DNA of 5,869 bases from CAYZXK01 sp964482395 (GTDB taxonomy: Bacteria > Planctomycetota > Phycisphaerae > UBA1845 > Fen-1342), in assembly GCA_964482395.1 (NCBI GenBank), contig CAYZXK010000108.1, positions 1 to 5,869 of the forward strand, read 5' to 3'. Shown here in pieces: positions 1 to 4,037 of this stretch. The first letter of the stretch is position 1; every line of letters begins with the position of its first letter. Both the position numbers and the translations under genes were made by a program. The notes under the pieces are model-generated. The model searched no databases, was not told the origin of the DNA, and worked only from the letters and a program-made list of their open reading frames with translations.

Positions 1-247
1 GATCGGACCCACCGTGACCGGCGTCGATCACGATGACCGCCGACTCCAACGCCCCACGAGCCGGGGGCGGAGTCGGCAGCGGGGGAGGAGCGGGCGGAAG
101 CGCCGGGATAGTCCGCGGGGCCCGGGTGCTCAGGACCGGCGGAGGCGGGGGCCCCAGCGTGCTGCGTGGTGCGGGTGCCGCGCAACCCGCCAAGACCAGC
201 GCCAGCCCACCGGCAGACAACGCAAACCCTCGCACACCATTCTCCAT
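1..247 (-). CDS. N-acetylmuramoyl-L-alanine amidase, lipoprotein, N-terminal part only
   Basis: The minus strand is open from ATG at 247 to the window edge (82 codons plus one base), so the gene is cut at its 3' end. Residues 1-22 are a lipoprotein signal: a short Arg-containing start, a hydrophobic Leu/Ala/Val stretch and the lipobox L19-A20-G21-C22. Residues 23-64 are a proline/alanine-rich linker, suited to crossing the periplasm. Residues 71-82 read VIVIDAGHGGSD, the opening strand of the Amidase_3 (AmiA/B/C-type) zinc hydrolase, in which H78 would be the first zinc ligand. Family members cleave the amide bond between N-acetylmuramic acid and the peptide stem of peptidoglycan. The ATG has no clear ribosome site; a GTG at codon 5 is preceded by GGAGAA at about 6 nt and would give an equally good signal peptide. 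The catalytic domain lies outside the window, so activity cannot be judged. The lipobox and DAGHGG motif together make the family call fairly safe. Confidence 0.82.
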   Translation of the reverse strand, partial: MENGVRGFALSAGGLALVLAGCAAPAPRSTLGPPPPPVLSTRAPRTIPALPPAPPPLPTPPPARGALESAVIVIDAGHGGSD

Positions 248-291
248 GGCAGGCTGTCCGGGCGGGTGCCTTCCACTCGCTGCGGGCGCGA

Positions 292-320
292 AGTATAAGG
301 CGACGCGATTCGACTTCCAA
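292..320 (-). promoter_or_regulatory. Sigma70-type promoter of the amidase gene
   Basis: Reading on the minus strand, TTGGAA (positions 320-315, 4 of 6 to TTGACA) is followed after exactly 17 bp by TATACT (297-292, 5 of 6 to TATAAT). Transcription would start near 285, giving a leader of about 38 nt before the ATG at 247. The region is otherwise very GC-rich, so the AT-rich -10 stands out. It faces away from the hsp20 gene, making this a divergent promoter region. Confidence 0.6.
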
Positions 321-343
321 GATGCCGACCGGCTGCGCGTACC

Positions 344-358
344 CGCCGCCCGGCGGCG
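344..358. repeat. Perfect 15-bp odd palindrome between divergent promoters
   Basis: CGCCGCC and GGCGGCG flank a single central C at 351. It lies between the amidase promoter and the candidate hsp20 promoter and could be an operator. However, short palindromes arise easily in sequence of this composition. Confidence 0.4.
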
Positions 359-359
359 T

Positions 360-389
360 CTGTCGCCCCCGTCCCGGTGCCGATAGAAT
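360..389 (+). promoter_or_regulatory. Candidate promoter for the hsp20-lon unit
   Basis: TAGAAT at 384-389 matches TATAAT at 5 of 6 positions and is the only AT-rich island upstream of hsp20. The best -35 is CTGTCG at 360-365 (3 of 6 to TTGACA) with an 18-bp spacer, so the promoter is weak or needs an activator or another sigma factor. No convincing sigma32 box and no CIRCE (HrcA) inverted repeat is present. Transcription would start near 395, leaving a leader of about 64 nt that contains the stem-loop at 402-426. Confidence 0.35.
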
Positions 390-401
390 ATCAGCGGTCA
401 G

Positions 402-426
402 CGGGGTCGCCGGTCCGGCGATCCCG
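402..426 (+). promoter_or_regulatory. Long stem-loop / operator-like dyad in the hsp20 leader
   Basis: Positions 402-413 and 415-426 are complementary around T414. The inner 7 bp on each side are perfect (TCGCCGG / CCGGCGA), then one G-T wobble (406/422), then four more pairs (402-405 with 423-426). As RNA this gives an 11-bp stem with a 3-nt loop, about 20 nt upstream of the GGAAG ribosome site of hsp20. It may act as a DNA operator, a transcript-stabilising 5' hairpin, or part of a temperature-responsive leader. The function is not known from sequence. Confidence 0.55.
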
Positions 427-458
427 ACCCGGCGAGCGGCCGATCACGGAAGTCATCC

Positions 459-884
459 ATGGGCGTGCAGCATTTCGGACACGGCGAGGGAATCCGGGAC
501 TGGGCCCGCCGCATTCAGGACATCATGGACGAAATGCGCAATCGCAGCTTCTGCGATTACCGGGCCACCGGTGCCTGGCTGCCGAGCGTTAACATCTACG
601 AGACCCGCCAAAGCTACCACGTATGCGTCGAGCTGGCCGGACTGGAGCCGGAAAGCGTGACCGTGGAGTGCCCGGACAGCCGGCACGTCTGCATTTCCGG
701 TCAGCGCTGCCGGCCGCGTGGCCCCTGGCAGGAGACCCCATTCAGCGTGGAACTGATGGAGATCGATGAAGGGCCATTCCAGCGACTGATTGATTTCAGC
801 GAACCGATCGAGGTCCAGGCCGTGGAAGTCTGGTACGACAACGGATACCTCTGGATCACGCTCCAGAAGTCGGAGGCCAGATGA
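459..884 (+). CDS. Small heat-shock protein, Hsp20/alpha-crystallin family
   Basis: This 141-residue cytoplasmic holdase-type chaperone would bind unfolding proteins without ATP. The alpha-crystallin domain covers about residues 40-137: it opens with WLPSVNIYET (40-49), continues with YHVCVELAGLEPESVTVE (53-70), the ISGQR strand (79-83), a PFQRLIDF segment (106-113), and ends with the family signature around DNGYLWITLQK (127-137; usual form A-x-x-x-N-G-V-L-x-I-x-L-P-K). The start ATG has GGAAG at 448-452, 6 nt upstream. Two features are unusual. The protein stops four residues after the last beta strand, so it has no C-terminal extension and no I-x-I/V motif, which normally docks subunits into large oligomers. 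It also has five cysteines (32, 56, 71, 78, 84), many for so short a protein. Its stop codon overlaps the lon start (ATGA, 881-884), indicating one operon with a protease partner. The family call is secure; its oligomeric state is inferred. Confidence 0.9.
   Translation: MGVQHFGHGEGIRDWARRIQDIMDEMRNRSFCDYRATGAWLPSVNIYETRQSYHVCVELAGLEPESVTVECPDSRHVCISGQRCRPRGPWQETPFSVELMEIDEGPFQRLIDFSEPIEVQAVEVWYDNGYLWITLQKSEAR
872..876 (+). promoter_or_regulatory. Ribosome binding site of lon inside hsp20
   Basis: GGAGG lies 4 nt before the lon ATG at 881, within the final codons of hsp20. It fixes the lon start and, with the ATGA stop/start overlap, predicts coupled translation. Confidence 0.65.
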
Positions 885-3376
885 CCGCGGGCCAGCAGGA
901 TACCGAAACGCGCGCACCTGGCCGACCGGATTCCGGTCCGGCAAGCGAGGCCGAGAAGAAACCCAGCCTGCCTCGCGAATTACCCGTCCTGCCGGTCCGG
1001 GACATGGTGGTCTTTCCCGGGACGGTGGTCCCGCTGAGCGTCGGTCGGGAGAAGTCCAAGCGACTGGTCGACGCGGTTCTGGCCGGTGACAAACTGCTGG
1101 TAACCGTGGCTCAGCGGCGAGCCGACATCGACGACCCCGGACTGGAGGACATTTATCGGATCGGGACCGCTTGCACCGTGCTCAAGCTGCTGCGCATGCC
1201 CGATGGAACCAGCAGCCTGCTGGTGCATGGTCTGGTGCGGGTGGGCATCGAAAGCTGGTCGGCCAGCGAGCCCTACTGGCGAGCAGTGGTCAACCCGCAC
1301 GAGGACGACGACCAGCCGCCCTCACTGGAGCTGGAAGCTCTGGCCTATACCGCCCGGCAAACCGCCCTGCGGGTCATCGAGCTGAGCCCTAACGTGCCGG
1401 ACGAAGCCCGGCTGGTGCTGGAGAACATCGACAAGCCCGGCCCGCTGGCCGACTACCTGGCGGCCAACCTGTCGCTCGGCCTAGCCCAGAAGCAGGAACT
1501 GCTGGAGACCTTCGACATCGCCGACCGGCTGCGCAAGGTCAACGCCACACTCAACAACCAGCTCGAGGTTTTGGAGCTTTCCCAGAAAATCCAGAACGAC
1601 GTCCGGCATCAGATCGACGCCTCGCAGCGCGAGTACTACTTGCAGCAGCAGCTTAAGGCCATCCAGAAGGAGCTGGGGGAGACCGACGCCCGGACCGCCG
1701 AGATCGAGGAGCTTCGCAAGCGGATCGAACAGGCCGAGATGCCCGAACCGGTCCTGAAAGAGGCCCAGCGCGAACTGAGCCGCCTGGAACGCATCCCCCA
1801 GGGGGCGCCGGAAGGCGGCGTCGTCCGGGATTACCTCGACTGGCTGTGCCAACTCCCCTGGAAGCGCGAGACCCAAGACAATCTGGACCTCAAACGGGCC
1901 CAGGAGGTGCTCGACGCGGACCATTACGGGCTGGAGAAGGTCAAGCGGCGGATCCTGGAATACCTGGCGGTCCGGAAGCTCAAGCCCGAGGGGAAGGGCC
2001 CGATCTTGTGTTTCGTCGGCCCGCCGGGCGTGGGAAAGACTTCGCTGGGCCAGAGCATCGCCCGGGCTCTGGGGCGGAACTTCATCCGGATTTCAGTCGG
2101 CGGAACCCGCGATGAGGCCGATATCCGAGGCCATCGCCGCACCTACATCGGCTCCATCCCCGGCCGAATCATTCAGGAAATCCGCAAGGCGGGCTCCCGC
2201 AACCCGGTGTTCATGCTCGACGAGCTGGACAAGATCGGCGCCGACTTCCGGGGCGATCCGGCAGCCGCCCTGCTGGAGGTGCTGGACCCTCAGCAAAATC
2301 ACAGCTTCACCGATCATTACCTGGGCGTCCCCTTCGACCTGTCCAAGGTCTTGTTCATCGGCACCGCCAACCACATGGACCCGGTGGCACCGCCCCTGCG
2401 AGACCGCATGGAAGTCATCGAACTGGCCGGCTACACCGCGGCCGAGAAGCTGGAGATCGCCCGGCGTTATCTGGTCAGACGACAACTGGAGGAGAACGGG
2501 CTGTCCGGGCATGGCATCACCTTCACCGACGATGCCCTGCGCGCCCTGATCGAGTCCTATACGCGCGAGGCGGGCGTGCGAAACCTGGAGCGGGCCATCG
2601 GCACCGTGCTTCGCGGGCTGGCCGCCAAGGTCGCCAGCGGCCAGTCAGTCAATCAGACCATCTCCGTCGATGACCTGGCCACCTACCTGGGGCCGCCCAA
2701 ATACGAAAAAGAAACCACCCTGCACAAGGGGCTGCCCGGGGTCGCAACCGGACTGGCCTACACGCCCACCGGCGGCGACATCATCTTCGTCGAAGCGGCC
2801 CAGATGCCGGGGAAAGGGAACTTCACCCTGACCGGCCTGGTCGGAGACGTAATGCGCGAATCGGCCCAGGCCGCTCTCTCGCTGGTCCGCTCCCGGGCCC
2901 AGAGCTGGAATATTCCCAGCGATCGACTGCAAAAAGTCGACATTCACATTCATGTCCCCGCCGGCGGCATCCCAAAAGACGGGCCTTCCGCCGGAGTGGC
3001 CATGCTTACCGCGCTGGTCTCGCTGCTTTCCGGCAAGCCGGCCGATCCGGCCGTCGCGATGACCGGCGAAATCACCCTCCGCGGCCAGGTGCTGCCTGTG
3101 GGCGGGATCAAGGAGAAAGTCCTCGCGGCCCACCGGGCCGGGGTCAAGACGGTGGTCGTACCGGCCCGCAACCGAGCCGACTTGCAGGAAGTCCCGCCGG
3201 ATGTGCGACAGGAGCTCAACTTCGTCTTTGCCAGCCGGGTCGAAGAGGTGCTAGTGGCCGCTCTGAAGTCCGCCCGGCGACCCGCCAAGCGCAGGCCGGC
3301 CGATGCCTCGGCCCGGGCCACGCGTCGCACGGGCCGGCACTCCACCCGGGGCCGCTCAGCCCCTTCGGTGGCCTGA
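881..3376 (+). CDS. lon: ATP-dependent Lon protease (LonA type)
   Basis: This 831-residue cytosolic AAA+ serine protease unfolds and degrades damaged and regulatory proteins, normally as a hexamer. The N-terminal substrate-binding domain spans about residues 34-225 (LPVLPVRDMVVFPG at its start), followed by a helical/coiled-coil segment (about 227-305, including QREYYLQQQLKAIQKELGE). The ATPase shows Walker A GPPGVGKT (380-387; K386), Walker B VFMLDE (443-448; D447, E448), sensor-1 N497 and sensor-2 R567 in GVRNLER. The protease domain holds the nucleophile S703 in PKDGPSAG and catalytic K746 in GIKEK, 43 residues apart as in E. coli Lon (S679/K722). All key residues are intact, so it should be active. 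It is longer than E. coli Lon (784): there is an extra N-terminal stretch of about 20-30 polar residues and a strongly basic Arg/Ala/Ser-rich tail (about 796-831) after the normal end of the fold. It is co-transcribed with hsp20 and translationally coupled to it. Confidence 0.98.
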   Translation: MTAGQQDTETRAPGRPDSGPASEAEKKPSLPRELPVLPVRDMVVFPGTVVPLSVGREKSKRLVDAVLAGDKLLVTVAQRRADIDDPGLEDIYRIGTACTVLKLLRMPDGTSSLLVHGLVRVGIESWSASEPYWRAVVNPHEDDDQPPSLELEALAYTARQTALRVIELSPNVPDEARLVLENIDKPGPLADYLAANLSLGLAQKQELLETFDIADRLRKVNATLNNQLEVLELSQKIQNDVRHQIDASQREYYLQQQLKAIQKELGETDARTAEIEELRKRIEQAEMPEPVLKEAQRELSRLERIPQGAPEGGVVRDYLDWLCQLPWKRETQDNLDLKRAQEVLDADHYGLEKVKRRILEYLAVRKLKPEGKGPILCFVGPPGVGKTSLGQSIARALGRNFIRISVGGTRDEADIRGHRRTYIGSIPGRIIQEIRKAGSRNPVFMLDELDKIGADFRGDPAAALLEVLDPQQNHSFTDHYLGVPFDLSKVLFIGTANHMDPVAPPLRDRMEVIELAGYTAAEKLEIARRYLVRRQLEENGLSGHGITFTDDALRALIESYTREAGVRNLERAIGTVLRGLAAKVASGQSVNQTISVDDLATYLGPPKYEKETTLHKGLPGVATGLAYTPTGGDIIFVEAAQMPGKGNFTLTGLVGDVMRESAQAALSLVRSRAQSWNIPSDRLQKVDIHIHVPAGGIPKDGPSAGVAMLTALVSLLSGKPADPAVAMTGEITLRGQVLPVGGIKEKVLAAHRAGVKTVVVPARNRADLQEVPPDVRQELNFVFASRVEEVLVAALKSARRPAKRRPADASARATRRTGRHSTRGRSAPSVA

Positions 3377-3377
3377 C

Positions 3378-3413
3378 CCGCCGGTCGGACGGCCTGCCTC
3401 TGCCGCCGGTCGG
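3378..3413. repeat. Short direct repeat just after lon
   Basis: The 11-mer CCGCCGGTCGG occurs at 3378-3388 and again at 3403-3413, spaced 25 bp start to start. It begins just after the lon stop codon. No role is evident; it could be a remnant duplication or a binding site pair. Confidence 0.4.
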
Positions 3414-3440
3414 CGACTTGCCGGACAGGGAAGGCCCCGC

Positions 3441-3459
3441 CCCGGCGCGCCGGGCCCGG
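3441..3459 (+). terminator. GC palindromes, possible end of the hsp20-lon transcript
   Basis: Two overlapping perfect palindromes lie here: CCCGGCGCGCCGGG (3441-3454) and CCGGGCCCGG (3450-3459). In RNA the first gives CCCGG/CCGGG closed by a 4-nt CGCG loop. There is no U-tract after it (AATCTTAACC follows), so it is at best an imperfect intrinsic terminator. Its position, between lon and the next promoter, is right for one. Confidence 0.35.
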
Positions 3460-3480
3460 AATCTTAACCCGTTGTCCCGA

Positions 3481-3495
3481 CAAGCATTCCGCTTG
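3481..3495. promoter_or_regulatory. Inverted repeat overlapping the -35 of the HU-like gene
   Basis: CAAGC (3481-3485) and GCTTG (3491-3495) are separated by 5 bp, and the right arm covers the first three bases of the -35 hexamer. The placement fits an operator at which a dimeric repressor would block RNA polymerase, but the arms are short. Confidence 0.35.
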
Positions 3496-3522
3496 AAACC
3501 GCCCCGGACCTTCTCTTATGAT
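3493..3522 (+). promoter_or_regulatory. Strong sigma70-type promoter of the HU-like gene
   Basis: TTGAAA at 3493-3498 (5 of 6 to TTGACA) and TATGAT at 3517-3522 (5 of 6 to TATAAT) are separated by 18 bp. Transcription would start near 3529, giving a leader of about 80 nt before the ATG at 3608. The in-frame ATG at 3518 lies inside this -10 box and so is not the translation start. Confidence 0.65.
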
Positions 3523-3597
3523 GCCAACTAGCTGGACCCGCGTCGGTTCTTGGACGTGGCTCTTGAGAGAGGAAGCGGCCGGTAACCGCGGCATGTT

Positions 3598-3602
3598 GGG
3601 GA
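3598..3602 (+). promoter_or_regulatory. Ribosome binding site that fixes the HU-like start
   Basis: GGGGA lies 5 nt before ATG 3608. The in-frame alternatives at 3518 (inside the -10) and 3593 (nearest purine run GGAAG 17 nt away) have no suitably placed site. Confidence 0.55.
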
Positions 3603-3607
3603 ACGCG

Positions 3608-3931
3608 ATGGATACCATCACGAAAAAGGACCTTGTCGACCGGATCGCAGAGAGTACTGGCACCCGAAGGGTGCTGGTCAAGAAGATCGTGCAGAGCTTC
3701 CTGGATGAAATCATTGCGGAGCTGGGCAACGGCAACCGGCTGGAGTTTCGAGACTTCGGCGTCTTCGAGATCCGGTCGCGGGCGCCGCGGGTGGCCCGAA
3801 ATCCCAAGACCATGGAAGAGGTTCAGGTACCCAGGAAGCGCACCGTCAAGTTCAAGATCGGCCGGCTGATGAAAGAACGGCTCTTCGGGTCGGAGCAGGA
3901 TCGGATCACCGCCTCCAGCGGCCAGTCCTGA
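3608..3931 (+). CDS. HU/IHF-family nucleoid DNA-binding protein
   Basis: With the start at 3608 the protein has 107 residues, slightly longer than the usual 90-100 of HU or IHF subunits. Residues 1-45 form the helical dimerisation part (TKKDLVDRIA, then VLVKKIVQSFLDEIIAELGNG). Residues 46-60 are the family signature region (LEFRDFGVFEIRSRAP), leading to the DNA-intercalating beta-arm, whose tip carries R64-N65-P66-K67; P66 is the proline that kinks DNA in this family. Residues 79-92 (TVKFKIGRLMKERL) close the fold, and about 15 polar residues (93-107) form a short tail. Members bind and bend DNA as dimers and organise the nucleoid; whether this one acts as a homodimer cannot be seen. It has its own promoter and is not part of the lon operon. 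The same frame is open upstream to 3518, but that stretch overlaps the promoter and has no family similarity. Confidence 0.92.
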   Translation: MDTITKKDLVDRIAESTGTRRVLVKKIVQSFLDEIIAELGNGNRLEFRDFGVFEIRSRAPRVARNPKTMEEVQVPRKRTVKFKIGRLMKERLFGSEQDRITASSGQS

Positions 3932-3983
3932 GCGGGAGCCAGTCGAGCCCCAGACTTCAAGCCTTCGGGGCCGCTGGGACACG

Positions 3984-4013
3984 AAGCTCCGCCGCTCCGG
4001 CTCGTCGGCTTTT
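3984..4013 (+). terminator. Imperfect intrinsic terminator after the HU-like gene
   Basis: AAGCT (3984-3988) can pair with GGCTT (4007-4011). Between them an inner GCCG/CGGC stem forms with a 3-nt loop, and a short run of four T (4010-4013) ends the structure. The stem has an internal loop and the T-tract is brief, so this is a moderate candidate. It sits in the 106-bp gap between two converging genes. No comparable signal with a U-tract was seen for the minus-strand gene. Confidence 0.35.
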
Positions 4014-4037
4014 GGCCCTGTACTCGACCTTACCCTT

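Noticed and set aside
14..386. Two overlapping plus-strand open frames of 94 and 117 codons
   Set aside because: Low-complexity Arg/Gly-rich translations lying mostly opposite the amidase signal and linker and running over its promoter; no ribosome site or motif.
390..458. CIRCE or HspR-type heat-shock operator upstream of hsp20
   Set aside because: Neither a TTAGCACTC-type nor a CTTGAGT-type repeat is present; the dyad found has a different sequence.
453..944. 163-codon open frame on the minus strand opposite hsp20
   Set aside because: It lies wholly opposite hsp20 and the lon start, shows no family motif, and is explained by GC-rich codon bias leaving the antisense frame open.
3518..3520. 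ATG 3518 as the start of the HU-like protein
   Set aside because: It lies within the -10 box, and the 30 extra residues have no HU similarity; ATG 3608 has a well-placed GGGGA.
2950..3813. 287-codon open frame on the minus strand across the lon end and the HU-like gene
   Set aside because: It crosses two well-supported genes and a strong promoter on the other strand, and its translation matches no family.
3947..3971. GCCCC...GGGGC hairpin after the HU-like gene as terminator
   Set aside because: Only five continuous pairs with a large loop and no T-tract after it; the structure at 3984-4013 is the better candidate.
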